Shown: positions 35,290 to 43,971, numbered from the stretch's first letter. The stretch is 64,000 nt of DNA from JABSSA01 sp039960995 (GCA_039960995.1 JBDVKF010000075.1:205045-269044), one strand, 5' to 3'. The notes: generated by a model from the letters alone, not told the origin. Numbers and translations: made by a program.

Positions 35290-35798
35290 GAATGATGCTC
35301 CAATGCAAGGGCTTCGGCTTTGGAAATCCAACTGGATTTGCAATCACTATATTGCGCACCCCCTTCAGGATGTCGTGAGGCGCAGGCCGCTTTGACCGAC
35401 GTATAAGCTGCACGCATGCTGGCATTTTTGCGCAATGCGTCGCGAAAAGCGAGGTGGCGCAACACACCTTCGTGCCCGACCGCGTAAGCGTGCGCATGAA
35501 ACAAACGTTTGCCCGTGTCGGGGTCATCCCTGCGAAAGTAACGGCATCCCGGCAGGCCAAACTCCCCCATCCACTCATATCCTATGGATTCCAGTTTATC
35601 CCGAACGCCGTCCATCGAACCGTCATCTTTGAACACAGGCAATAGGTCGATGATCGGTTTCGCCGGAAGCCCCGGGACTGAGGTCGATCCGATATGGTGA
35701 ACAGTGACCAAGCTCGGGCCACAAACTTCATGCCACAGGGCAATTTCGTCAGCGGCAATTATTGGCCACTCCGGATCAGGTGGGGCCAGTAGGCTCAT
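35286..35798 (-). CDS. GrpB-family (UPF0157) nucleotidyltransferase-like protein
   Basis: 170 residues. The GrpB signature is clear: HHIGSTSVPGLPAKPIIDLL with the nucleotidyltransferase-fold GS and D residues, then GYEWMGEFGLPGCRYFRRDD and HAHAYAVGHEGVLRHLAFRD. Molecular function is not established for the family. It overlaps the nucleoside hydrolase stop and the GNAT start by 4 nt each, so translation is coupled on both sides. Confidence 0.9.
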   Translation of the reverse strand: MSLLAPPDPEWPIIAADEIALWHEVCGPSLVTVHHIGSTSVPGLPAKPIIDLLPVFKDDGSMDGVRDKLESIGYEWMGEFGLPGCRYFRRDDPDTGKRLFHAHAYAVGHEGVLRHLAFRDALRKNASMRAAYTSVKAACASRHPEGGAQYSDCKSSWISKAEALALEHHS

Positions 35799-36736
35799 GG
35801 TAAACGGGCCAAACGCTGGGTCAGCAGGTCAAAGAAACCAACTGCATCCAGATCACCAATGAATGTTGCATTTGCAGGGCGGTCAGTCACCCCCCACCAA
35901 TCGGCAACGGTCATGCCCATTGTCAGTTCCGATTGCGTTTCGATTTCCACATTCACCTTCCGCCCGGTGAAAAGGTCGGGTTGGATCAAATACGCGGTGA
36001 CACACGGGTCATGAAGTGGCGCGCCTGCGCTGCCGTATTTTTCCTTGTCGAAGCGTTCAAAAAAGTCCGTCATTTGGGCAACCGCGATACCGGCCGCATT
36101 GCCAAGCGCGCGAAACGCATCATTCCGGGGCTGCGTGACAAGAGCCTTGTGCGTGACATCCAGCGGCATCACGACGATGTCGACGCCACTTTTGAACACA
36201 ATATCAGCCGCTTGCGGATCAACATAGATGTTAAATTCCGCAGTCGGAGTCATGTTGCCAACCTCAAAATATGCGCCACCCATCAAAACAATCTGTTGAA
36301 CACGTTCGATGATATCCGGGGCACGTTCAAAGGCGGCCGCAATATTTGTCAAAGGCCCAAGCGGGCACAACGTGACGGTGCCAGAGTCTTCGGCGCGCAA
36401 CGTGTTGATGATGTAATCAACAGCATGCTCAGATTGCAGAGCCATTTTAGGTTCTGGCAAATTCGGGCCATCCAGTCCGGTTTTGCCATGGACATGTTCG
36501 GCCGTCACCAATTCGCGCCCCAGTGGGCGATCACAGCCTGCGTAAATTTTGATGTCCGCTCGACCAACCAATTCACAAATGATGCGCGCATTGCGGGTCG
36601 TCAGGTCAAGAGGAACGTTGCCCGCCACAGCCGTGATCCCAAGGACGTCAATGTCTTCTGGGCTGGCCAAGGCAAGCAGTATGGCCACTGCGTCGTCTTG
36701 TCCGGGATCTGTATCGATAATTATTTTGCGAGTCAT
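35795..36736 (-). CDS. Inosine/uridine-preferring nucleoside hydrolase
   Basis: Hydrolyses the N-glycosidic bond of ribonucleosides to base and ribose. 313 residues from ATG 36736. The Ca-binding N-terminus KIIIDTDPGQDDAVAILLAL carries the DxDxxxDD motif. Further features: NVPLDLTTRNARII, CPLGPLTNIAAAFE, VLMGGAYFEVGNMTPTAEFN with the conserved Asn/Glu and the C-terminal PLHDPCVTAYLI with the catalytic His-Asp. First gene of a four-gene operon. Confidence 0.93.
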   Translation of the reverse strand: MTRKIIIDTDPGQDDAVAILLALASPEDIDVLGITAVAGNVPLDLTTRNARIICELVGRADIKIYAGCDRPLGRELVTAEHVHGKTGLDGPNLPEPKMALQSEHAVDYIINTLRAEDSGTVTLCPLGPLTNIAAAFERAPDIIERVQQIVLMGGAYFEVGNMTPTAEFNIYVDPQAADIVFKSGVDIVVMPLDVTHKALVTQPRNDAFRALGNAAGIAVAQMTDFFERFDKEKYGSAGAPLHDPCVTAYLIQPDLFTGRKVNVEIETQSELTMGMTVADWWGVTDRPANATFIGDLDAVGFFDLLTQRLARLP

Positions 36737-37037
36737 TGGCTGCCCTATGTTTTGGGCAGACAGTGACAAGTGCGACAAAGGAAGTCCATACAGGCTCTTG
36801 GCAATTGGATCTGAGGTTGGCCTGCATTGGCGACATTTTGCAGCAAGAACCGCAAACCAGCCGACTTGTTTTGATCAAACATTCCAGCCGAAAATCTCGT
36901 GTCGATTTGTCAAATATCCACAAACTGAAACATTGACGTTGCACGACCCTGCGGGAACATTGAGCGTTCGTGTAATTGACGCAGGGATTGAACTCTATTT
37001 AGAAAGCGATTTCAGTCAGGTTGCAAATTAGACCATG

Positions 37038-37066
37038 TTGAATGGCAATCCATCAATGCAAAATAT
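37038..37066 (+). promoter_or_regulatory. Promoter-like pair before the candidate small RNA
   Basis: TTGAAT (37038-37043) and AAATAT (37061-37066) are separated by exactly 17 nt. Transcription would start near 37073, about 83 nt before the end of the T-run of the orphan terminator. Confidence 0.4.
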
Positions 37067-37072
37067 GTGAAC

Positions 37073-37155
37073 GGCACACGTGACATCTGCGCGGCACGAT
37101 TTAACAGCAAAGATCGTGAGGCATTAAATGCCCGCTATGCCTCCGGTTTTTTTTT
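37073..37155 (+). ncRNA. Candidate small RNA, about 83 nt
   Basis: No + strand gene precedes the terminator here, yet the sequence ends like a bacterial small RNA. A first hairpin has 6-bp arms CACGAT (37095-37100) and ATCGTG (37113-37118). A second has arms GAGGCAT (37118-37124) and ATGCCTC (37137-37143), followed by nine T residues. A promoter-like pair lies upstream. It matches no RNA family that I recognise; the assignment is inference from layout. Confidence 0.4.
37118..37155 (+). terminator. Strong orphan Rho-independent terminator
   Basis: A 7-bp perfect stem (GAGGCAT / ATGCCTC) is followed after CGG by nine consecutive T residues on the + strand. mazG ends just beyond it on the opposite strand, where no T-run follows the hairpin, so it does not serve mazG. 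Confidence 0.75.
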
Positions 37156-37183
37156 CGCCTTCAGGACATGTCAGGTATTCGTT

Positions 37184-37996
37184 TCATCGTTTGAGTGCGT
37201 GCTTTGCCTGATCCCAAAGGGCATCCATTTCTTCAAGAGTGCTGTCCTCGGGACGTCGGTTGCTTTTGGCAAGCTCTGTTTCGATCCACTCAAACCGGGC
37301 TGTAAATTTAGCATTTGTCTTGCGCAAGGCCTCTTCAGGTTCGATCTCCAGATGGCGCGCCAGATTGGCCATGACAAACAGAAGGTCGCCAAATTCACCC
37401 ACCATTTCGTCATGTGATTTGTGATCTCGCGCTTCGATCAACTCACGAGTTTCTTCCTGTAATTTATCCAGAACTTGGTCGATTTCAGGCCAATCAAACC
37501 CCACACGTGCCGCACGTTTTTGCAATTTAACCGCACGCAGTAGGGCTGGCAGGTTTTGCGCGACACCGTCCAATGTCCCTTGTTGGGCCTTTGTTGCGCG
37601 TTCTGCTGCCTTTATCGCTTCCCAATCGCGGGTTTGTTGTTCCGCGCTTTTGTTACGGTTTTCGTCCCCAAACACATGGGGGTGACGGTCGACCATCTTG
37701 TCTGAGATTTTCTGAACAACGCTTTGAAAGCTGAAATGCCCTGCTTCCTCGCCAATCGCTCCGTGATAAACGGATTGCAGCAAGAGATCGCCCAATTCGC
37801 CTTCCAGTTCAGGCCAGTCTTTACGTTCAATCGCGTCGGCAACTTCATACGCTTCTTCGATGGTATAGGGCGCAATGGTTTCGAATGTTTGTTCGATATC
37901 CCATGGACACCCAGTTTCGGGATCGCGCAAACGCCGCATGATTTCCAACAAACGTTCAATCCCTGCGGATTTGTCATGGATCAGATTGTCGCTCAT
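37184..37996 (-). CDS. mazG: Nucleoside triphosphate pyrophosphohydrolase MazG
   Basis: Hydrolyses (d)NTPs to NMPs and PPi and limits incorporation of aberrant nucleotides. From ATG 37996 the product is 270 residues, the length of the two-domain MazG; the longer open frame upstream covers the divergent gene. First domain: LRDPETGCPWDIEQTFETIA, TIEEAYEVADAIE and ELGDLLLQSVYH (EExxE and ExxD). Second domain: LQEETRELIEAR with EFGDLLFVMANLAR. Divergent from the amidohydrolase gene. Confidence 0.96.
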   Translation of the reverse strand: MSDNLIHDKSAGIERLLEIMRRLRDPETGCPWDIEQTFETIAPYTIEEAYEVADAIERKDWPELEGELGDLLLQSVYHGAIGEEAGHFSFQSVVQKISDKMVDRHPHVFGDENRNKSAEQQTRDWEAIKAAERATKAQQGTLDGVAQNLPALLRAVKLQKRAARVGFDWPEIDQVLDKLQEETRELIEARDHKSHDEMVGEFGDLLFVMANLARHLEIEPEEALRKTNAKFTARFEWIETELAKSNRRPEDSTLEEMDALWDQAKHALKR

Positions 37997-38072
37997 TGTG
38001 TGTCCCCATTGCAGACCGGACCAATTCGGGTTCAACTGCTTCTTGAAGCATTCGCATAACAGGAGTCCAGTC

Positions 38073-39239
38073 ATGGCGGTCATCAACCGTATAGGAGACC
38101 TTGCGTCAGAGATGACGGAATGGCGCCGGCATCTGCACACCATCCCGGAACTAAGTTTTGATTGTCCAAAAACCGCGGCATTCATCGCAGCGCGGTTGCG
38201 TGAATTTGACGTGGACGAGATTGAGGAAGGTATCGCGCAAACTGGTATTGTGGCGATCATCAACGGGCAGGGCGATGGTCCCACGATTGGGTTGCGCGCT
38301 GATTTTGATGCGCTTCCTATCATTGAGGAAACCGGGGTCGATTATGCGTCGACACATGCGGGCAATATGCATGCCTGCGGTCATGACGGGCATACGGCAA
38401 TGTTGCTGGGTGCGGCGAAATACCTGTCAGAAACCCGTAATTTCAGTGGCCGAGTCGCGTTGATCTTTCAACCCGCCGAAGAAGAAGGTGGCGGTGCTGA
38501 AGTCATGTGTCAGGACGGCATAATGGATCGATATGACATCGAACAGGTCTATGCATTGCATAACGTTCCTGGTCTTGAGCTTGGCGGATTTTTCACGACA
38601 CCAGGACCCATCATGGCAGCCGTTGATACATTTACGATCAATATCACAGGCCATGGCGGCCACGCGGCTATGCCACAAGAAACGAAAGATCCTATTGTGG
38701 CGGCATGTGGTATCGTTCAGGCCATCCAAACAATCGTCAGCCGCAATCATCATGCGGGCGAGGATTTGGTGATTTCAGTCACGCAAATTCACACCGGAAC
38801 CGTTAACAACGTGATCCCGACAACCGCTTATATCAATGGAACCGTGCGTACTTTTGATAAGAATGTTCAAGACATGGCCGAGCGGCGATTAAACGAGATC
38901 GTCGCCGGGCAGGCGGCCAGTTACGGGGTCGAGGCTGAATTGATTTACGAAAGACACTATCCCTCAACCGTAAATGCGGCCCCAGAAACCGCGTTTGCTG
39001 TTGAAGTGGCTAAGGGCGTGGCCGGGCAAGCCCCAGTGGTTGATACGGTTGAGAAAGTCGCCGGAGCAGAAGATTTTTCGTTCATGCTGAATGAAAGACC
39101 GGGCGCTTATCTGTTTTTGGGGGCCGGAGAAGGAGCCGCGTTGCACAATCCGGAATTCAATTTTAACGATGAAATCTCACCCATTGGGGCGACTTTTTTC
39201 GCGCGTTTGGTTGAAACTGCCCAACCGGTGGCGCGTTAA
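38073..39239 (+). CDS. M20-family amidohydrolase (hippurate hydrolase-like)
   Basis: 388 residues from ATG 38073 with AGGAG upstream. Motifs: MTEWRRHLHTIPELSFDCPK, LRADFDALPI, the metal-binding HACGHDGHTAMLLGAA, IFQPAEEEGGGAEVM with the catalytic Glu pair, ITGHGGHAAMPQ of the lid domain and KVAGAEDFSFMLNERPGAYL. Such enzymes remove acyl groups from amino acids or related amines. Its stop overlaps the next start (TAATG), so it belongs with the two ureohydrolases. Confidence 0.92.
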   Translation: MAVINRIGDLASEMTEWRRHLHTIPELSFDCPKTAAFIAARLREFDVDEIEEGIAQTGIVAIINGQGDGPTIGLRADFDALPIIEETGVDYASTHAGNMHACGHDGHTAMLLGAAKYLSETRNFSGRVALIFQPAEEEGGGAEVMCQDGIMDRYDIEQVYALHNVPGLELGGFFTTPGPIMAAVDTFTINITGHGGHAAMPQETKDPIVAACGIVQAIQTIVSRNHHAGEDLVISVTQIHTGTVNNVIPTTAYINGTVRTFDKNVQDMAERRLNEIVAGQAASYGVEAELIYERHYPSTVNAAPETAFAVEVAKGVAGQAPVVDTVEKVAGAEDFSFMLNERPGAYLFLGAGEGAALHNPEFNFNDEISPIGATFFARLVETAQPVAR

Positions 39240-40207
39240 TGGCCTTAGAAGACGCCAAAAAGCAGATCGATATGGCCTTTACGCGGGACGATCCGCGCGG
39301 GCCGTCCTTTGAACTGACCTTTGCTGGGGCCACATCTTTTTTGCGTCGACGCTATACCAAGGATCTGACAGGTGTTGATATCGCGGTGACCGGTATCCCG
39401 TTTGATCAAGCAGTTACAAACCGACCCGGAACCCGTCTGGGCCCACGTGCCATTCGCGAAGCCTCGTCGCTGCAGGCCGCGGATGCGCCTTACGGATGGC
39501 CGTTTGATGTCATGTGCGAACACACCGTCATCGATTATGGGGATCTCGCCTTTGATTATGCCGATATCCAAAGCTTTCCAGCGGCACTCACAAACCACAT
39601 TGGTGGAATATTGGATGCAGGGGCGGCCAGCGTCGCCTTGGGCGGGGATCATTACATCTCGTTCCCGATCTTAAAGGCCTATGCAGATCGCTATGGCCCG
39701 ATCAGCCTCATTCAAATCGATGCTCATACTGATACGTGGCCCGATGACGACATGAACCGGATCGATCATGGAACGATGTTTTACAAAGCGGTGAAATCCG
39801 GCCTCGTTGATCCCGCAACATCTGTGCAAATTGGCATTCGCACAACGAACTCAGATACCCTTGGGGTTAACATCATTGATGCCCCCGAATTTCATCGTAT
39901 CGGGCCCGAAGCCGCAGCGGCACGTGTCAAAGACATTGTGGGTGATCGACCAACCTATCTGACATTTGATATTGATGGATTGGACCCAGCTTTTGCACCG
40001 GGCACAGGAACGCCCGTCTGGGGCGGGTTGTCGTCTGCACAAGCTGCCGCATTGATGCGCGCCCTTGCTGGAATAAACATTCGTGGTGGGGACATTGTCG
40101 AAGTGTCGCCACCCTTTGATACGGCTGGAGCCACGGCAATCGCCGGGGCACATGTCGCCGTTGAACTTTGCTGCCTTCTGGGCTGGAGGATGCGCGAGAA
40201 TGACTAA
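39239..40207 (+). CDS. speB: Agmatinase-type ureohydrolase 1
   Basis: Mn-dependent removal of urea from a guanidino substrate. 322 residues. Metal ligands: GGDH (135-138), DAHTD (161-165) and DIDGLD (244-249). The residues around them (DHGTMFYKAVKSGLVDPATS, VQIGIRT, DPAFAPGTGTPVWGGL) follow E. coli SpeB closely, so agmatine to putrescine plus urea is the best guess. Overlaps the M20 gene by 1 nt and the second ureohydrolase by 8 nt. Confidence 0.9.
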   Translation: MALEDAKKQIDMAFTRDDPRGPSFELTFAGATSFLRRRYTKDLTGVDIAVTGIPFDQAVTNRPGTRLGPRAIREASSLQAADAPYGWPFDVMCEHTVIDYGDLAFDYADIQSFPAALTNHIGGILDAGAASVALGGDHYISFPILKAYADRYGPISLIQIDAHTDTWPDDDMNRIDHGTMFYKAVKSGLVDPATSVQIGIRTTNSDTLGVNIIDAPEFHRIGPEAAAARVKDIVGDRPTYLTFDIDGLDPAFAPGTGTPVWGGLSSAQAAALMRALAGINIRGGDIVEVSPPFDTAGATAIAGAHVAVELCCLLGWRMREND

Positions 40208-41144
40208 GAACCAACCGATCGGCGGGAATGAACTGGCTCGCTTTTCCGGACCCAACACGTTTATGCGTCTGCCCGCCGCGAATGATCTCAAAGGGCTTGA
40301 TGTCGCGTTTCTGGGCATCCCAATGGATATCGGAACATCTTGGCGCTCTGGTACGCGGTTCGGGCCAAAACAGGTGCGCAGCGAATCCGCGATGATACGG
40401 CCCTACAACGTACAAACGGGGGCTGCGCCATTTGACAGTTTGCAATGTGCCGATATTGGCGATTTGGCGATAAATACATTTTCGCTTTCGGACAGTTTAC
40501 GTATTATTCAAACCAGTTACGACGCGATCTTAAACTATGATATTATGCCAATGGCGGTAGGTGGCGATCATTCTATTACCTTGCCGATCCTGCGATCCAT
40601 TGCCAAACGTCATGGCCCGGTCGCGCTTATTCACATCGATGCGCATGCGGATGTTAATGACGAAATGTTCGGCGAACGTGAAACTCATGGGACAGTGTTC
40701 CGGCGCGCCTATGAAGAAGGCCTGCTGCGCCCTGAAAAAGTGTATCAAGTTGGGTTGCGTGGCACCGGGTATACTGCCGACGATTTTAAAGTGGCCGAAA
40801 GCTGGGGGTTTCAGCAATGGCCCGCACCAGAAATCTGGCATCGCCCGCTTGATGGGTTGGGGGCTGAAATACGCCGTGATATTGGTGAGGTTCCAACCTA
40901 TGTCACTTTTGACATCGACAGTCTGGACCCTGCCTTTGCGCCGGGCACTGGCACGCCAGAAATAGGCGGGCTGACGACGCCGCAAGCGATGCAGCTTATT
41001 CGTGCACTGCGTGGAGTGAACATCGTTGGTGGTGATCTGGTCGAGGTGTCACCGCCTTATGACACATCAGGGAACACCGCATTGACGGCTGCCAACATCC
41101 TTTACGAAATGCTTTGCGTTTTGCCTGGGGTCACCTATCGATAA
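40200..41144 (+). CDS. Agmatinase-family ureohydrolase 2, guanidinobutyrase-like
   Basis: 314 residues from ATG 40200. Metal ligands are complete: GGDH (121-124), DAHAD (147-151) and DIDSLD. The substrate loop DVNDEMFGERETHGTVFRRA and VGLRGTGYTADDFKVAESWG differ from SpeB and resemble guanidinobutyrase/guanidinopropionase. So 4-guanidinobutanoate or a similar acid is a likely substrate; this is inference by pattern. It is the distal member of a tandem pair. Confidence 0.87.
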   Translation: MTKNQPIGGNELARFSGPNTFMRLPAANDLKGLDVAFLGIPMDIGTSWRSGTRFGPKQVRSESAMIRPYNVQTGAAPFDSLQCADIGDLAINTFSLSDSLRIIQTSYDAILNYDIMPMAVGGDHSITLPILRSIAKRHGPVALIHIDAHADVNDEMFGERETHGTVFRRAYEEGLLRPEKVYQVGLRGTGYTADDFKVAESWGFQQWPAPEIWHRPLDGLGAEIRRDIGEVPTYVTFDIDSLDPAFAPGTGTPEIGGLTTPQAMQLIRALRGVNIVGGDLVEVSPPYDTSGNTALTAANILYEMLCVLPGVTYR

Positions 41145-41177
41145 CCGTCACTACAATCGCTTGAAGAACGGCATAGA

Positions 41178-41591
41178 ATGAGAATTTCCATGTATTTCCT
41201 ATTGTTTCTGATCGTTTTGGTTGTTGCCGGCATGATCTGGTTTCGTGTGGCACCAAGCGACAAACAACACTGGCATGTGTTTATTACGGATACTGAAAAC
41301 GCGGATCATATTTTCGGTGTGACACGCGTTATCGAAGGGTCGCCCGACAAGCTTGATGCCTTTAACGCGTCCTTTTCGTCAGAAGCGCGTACAGAAATAT
41401 TGGCGGGCGCGGTTCAGGATGGGCACATTTCCTATGTCACGCGCAGCAAAGTTTGGGGATTCCCGGATTACACCACAGTGCAATTGGTGGATGACCAGCT
41501 GCGTATCTTTGCCCGTTTGCGATTTGGCAGGTCAGATTTAGGCGTTAACCGCGCCCGAATTGACCGGATCTTGGCCGCTCTCAAGGGATGA
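41178..41591 (+). CDS. DUF1499 family protein, membrane-anchored
   Basis: 137 residues. One N-terminal membrane segment (YFLLFLIVLVVAGMIWF, about 6-22) followed by a soluble domain ending in YVTRSKVWGFPDYTTVQLVD with LRIFARLRFGRSDLGVNRAR, the DUF1499 pattern. Function unknown. It follows the second ureohydrolase by 33 nt and its 3' end overlaps the convergent small secreted protein gene by 54 nt. Confidence 0.86.
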   Translation: MRISMYFLLFLIVLVVAGMIWFRVAPSDKQHWHVFITDTENADHIFGVTRVIEGSPDKLDAFNASFSSEARTEILAGAVQDGHISYVTRSKVWGFPDYTTVQLVDDQLRIFARLRFGRSDLGVNRARIDRILAALKG

Positions 41592-41816
41592 GCTCGCACA
41601 GCCGCTGGACACTTCGCGCCACATTGGAACGTTCAAAGACATCTGACATTGCGCCATGAACATACGTCCATCGACCTGCAAACAGATCATCTGACCCAAT
41701 TCAATGCGATCCCCGGATCGATCTGTGCAATAGCAATCGATCGTCCGTCCTTGCTGTGTTTTAACGTCCGCCAACACGGGGCTGGCCAGTAACAATGATA
41801 GAAAAATAGCTCTCAT
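41538..41816 (-). CDS. Small secreted Cys-containing hypothetical protein
   Basis: 92 residues. Signal peptide MRAIFLSLLLASPVLADVK, then a compact domain with five or six Cys (TIDCYCTD, MICLQVDGRMFMAQCQMSLN, SSGC). The pattern matches small periplasmic proteins I have seen in Rhodobacterales, but no function is known. The last 19 residues after SSGC are antisense to the DUF1499 gene and look like read-through past an ancestral stop. Confidence 0.7.
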   Translation of the reverse strand: MRAIFLSLLLASPVLADVKTQQGRTIDCYCTDRSGDRIELGQMICLQVDGRMFMAQCQMSLNVPMWREVSSGCASSSLESGQDPVNSGAVNA

Positions 41817-41878
41817 TGGAAAATTATAGCATGCGTCTGGCTCTTGACCAAGCCTGAGCCATCAAGCAAACGATCACA

Positions 41879-42928
41879 ATGATACCATTAGAACGCCTTT
41901 TACAGATCAAAGAACGATTCGAGTATCTCGAGGCGGCAATGGTCGATGGTTCGGCAGACATTGCGGCTTTGGCCAAAGAATACGCAGGCCTGAAACCTGT
42001 GGTCGACCAAATCGTAGCTTGGCAAAAGCTGTGTGACGACTTGGAAGAAGCAGAAGGGATGTTGGCTGATCCCGAAATGAAAGCCCTCGCAGAAGAAGAA
42101 TTGCCAGAATTGCGCAAAGCTCTGCCCGAAGCGGAAGCGGCGCTGCAAATCGCCTTGTTGCCCAAAGATACCGCTGACGCACGTCCGGCAATGTTGGAGA
42201 TCCGTCCTGGTACAGGCGGGGATGAGGCGGCTCTTTTTGCGGGTGACTTGTTGCGCATGTATCAGCGGTTTGTCGAAACCAAGGGCTGGGGTTTTAACAT
42301 CATCGAAGAGCAGGCCACAGAATTGGGCGGTATCAAAGAAGTGACCGCGCACATCACTGGCGAAAATGTGTTTGCGCGGATGAAATACGAATCCGGTGTT
42401 CATCGGGTGCAACGGGTGCCCGAAACCGAATCTGGCGGGCGTGTTCATACATCTGCTGCGACCGTCGCAGTTCTGCCAGAAGCCGAAGAGGTCGACATTC
42501 GGATCGAACCTAATGACATCCGCATTGATACGATGCGCTCCAGTGGCTCTGGTGGTCAGCACGTCAATACGACTGATTCCGCAGTTCGTATTACCCATGA
42601 ACCAAGCGGCATCGTCGTGACCAGTTCCGAAAAATCACAGCATCGCAATCGTGAAATCGCGATGCAGGTATTGCGTGCACGCCTTTACGATTTGGAACGA
42701 CAACGTGCGCATGACGAACGATCCGCTGATCGCGCGGCGCAAATCGGGTCGGGCGACAGATCCGAACGCATCCGTACCTACAATTTCCCGCAAGGGCGCA
42801 TGACAGATCACCGCATCGGTCTGACTTTGTATCGGTTAGATTCGATCATGGGCGGCGATCTGGACGAAATTATTGACGCGCTGACAGCGGATGATCAGGC
42901 CTGTAAATTGGCCGAGATGCAGTCGTGA
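41879..42928 (+). CDS. prfA: Peptide chain release factor 1
   Basis: Terminates translation at UAA and UAG. 349 residues. Catalytic GGQ in SGSGGQHVNTTDSAVRITHE. The codon-recognition PxT motif is present as PET within HRVQRVPETESGGRVHTSA. An N-terminal coiled domain spans about 1-100. The stop overlaps prmC (GTGA), which encodes the methylase that modifies this GGQ glutamine. Confidence 0.97.
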   Translation: MIPLERLLQIKERFEYLEAAMVDGSADIAALAKEYAGLKPVVDQIVAWQKLCDDLEEAEGMLADPEMKALAEEELPELRKALPEAEAALQIALLPKDTADARPAMLEIRPGTGGDEAALFAGDLLRMYQRFVETKGWGFNIIEEQATELGGIKEVTAHITGENVFARMKYESGVHRVQRVPETESGGRVHTSAATVAVLPEAEEVDIRIEPNDIRIDTMRSSGSGGQHVNTTDSAVRITHEPSGIVVTSSEKSQHRNREIAMQVLRARLYDLERQRAHDERSADRAAQIGSGDRSERIRTYNFPQGRMTDHRIGLTLYRLDSIMGGDLDEIIDALTADDQACKLAEMQS

Positions 42929-43761
42929 CGACCGCCGCCGAAGCCATGTTCGCCGCCACTGCAAGGTTGCGCGCGGCTGGTGTACCGGACCCGGCTAGAG
43001 ATGCCCGTGTTTTGTTGGCCCACGCGGCCAAGGTGGATGCAACCCGTGTTACATTGATCGCACCCGAGGATATCGCACCCGATATCGAGGAACGGTTTGA
43101 TCATTTGATTTCACTGCGTGCCATTCGCGTGCCGGTCTCGCATTTGATTGGCGCAAGAGAGTTTTATGGACGCAGTTTTAACATCAGCGCGGATGTGCTT
43201 GATCCACGTCCAGAAACAGAAACTCTGATCGAAGCGGCATTGGCCAATCCATTCGAACGTGTGTTGGATTTGGGTGTTGGATCGGGCTGTATTGTTGTGA
43301 CATTGCTTTGTGAACAACCTGACGCAAAAGGTATCGGTATAGATCTGTCCGAAGCTGCGTGTTTGCAAGCAAGTGCCAATGCCGTCACGCATGGCGTCGC
43401 CAGCCGTTTGGAGATTCAGCAAAGCGACTGGTTCGAAAACGTGGAAGGGCGGTTTGATTTGATCGTGTCCAATCCGCCATATCTGAGCCAAGCGGAAATG
43501 AACGATGTATCACCAGAACTGGCCCGCCATGAACCACGTATGGCGCTGACCGATGAAGGGGATGGGCTGGCCGCATATCGCATCATTGCCGGGCAGGGCG
43601 CTGCCTATTTATTAGACGGTGGGCGCGTGATGGTCGAGATCGGTTGGCAGCAGGGTGAGTCCGTCCAAGCGCTGTTTCAAGAGCATGGCTGGGCCAACGT
43701 AAACATTTTGCAAGATTTGGATGGCCGGGATCGTGTCGTAAGCTCGCAAAATCCAGCCTAA
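42925..43761 (+). CDS. prmC: Release-factor glutamine methyltransferase
   Basis: Methylates the Gln of the GGQ motif of release factors with S-adenosylmethionine. 278 residues from GTG 42925. SAM-binding motif VLDLGVGSGCIVVTLL, catalytic NPPY in DLIVSNPPYLSQAEM, and an N-terminal helical domain with LRAIRVPVSHLIGAREFYGR before LDPRPETETLIE. Coupled to prfA by a 4-nt overlap. Confidence 0.96.
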   Translation: MTTAAEAMFAATARLRAAGVPDPARDARVLLAHAAKVDATRVTLIAPEDIAPDIEERFDHLISLRAIRVPVSHLIGAREFYGRSFNISADVLDPRPETETLIEAALANPFERVLDLGVGSGCIVVTLLCEQPDAKGIGIDLSEAACLQASANAVTHGVASRLEIQQSDWFENVEGRFDLIVSNPPYLSQAEMNDVSPELARHEPRMALTDEGDGLAAYRIIAGQGAAYLLDGGRVMVEIGWQQGESVQALFQEHGWANVNILQDLDGRDRVVSSQNPA

Positions 43762-43971
43762 TTGGCGCAAATTGTCGCCCTTTCGTTAGGAAATGTGTAA
43801 AAATATGGATTAGCTCTTGCTCCGTGCCGGACTCCGTGCATATTCAGTCTCGTCTGCACACACCGACGCTGCTCGTCGCGTGCAGAAGACGCCCACTTCC
43901 GATCGCAATATTGGGTTCAGCGCTCGAACAGCGCCGCGATCAGCAACTTAGGCAAAAGCAGACCTTTATTC

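Larger units (their letters stand above)
36737..37183. other. Gap between mazG and the nucleoside hydrolase
   Basis: 447 bp without a convincing protein gene. The + strand holds a frame ending at 37031 whose last part reads like protein (LHDPAGTLSVRVIDAGIELY) but lacks a sensible start; it may be a remnant. The right third contains a promoter-like pair, two tandem hairpins and a strong terminator on the + strand, described separately as a candidate small RNA. Confidence 0.5.

Noticed and set aside
35933..36766. Plus-strand ORF of 277 codons opposite the nucleoside hydrolase
   Set aside because: The minus strand carries all nucleoside hydrolase motifs; the antisense frame has no recognisable pattern.
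36549..37031. Plus-strand ORF of 160 codons upstream of the candidate small RNA
   Set aside because: Its first half is antisense to the nucleoside hydrolase gene; only a short late part looks protein-like and has no start of its own.
41900..42598. Minus-strand ORF of 232 codons opposite prfA
   Set aside because: prfA is unambiguous on the + strand, including its GGQ motif; the opposite frame is a shadow.
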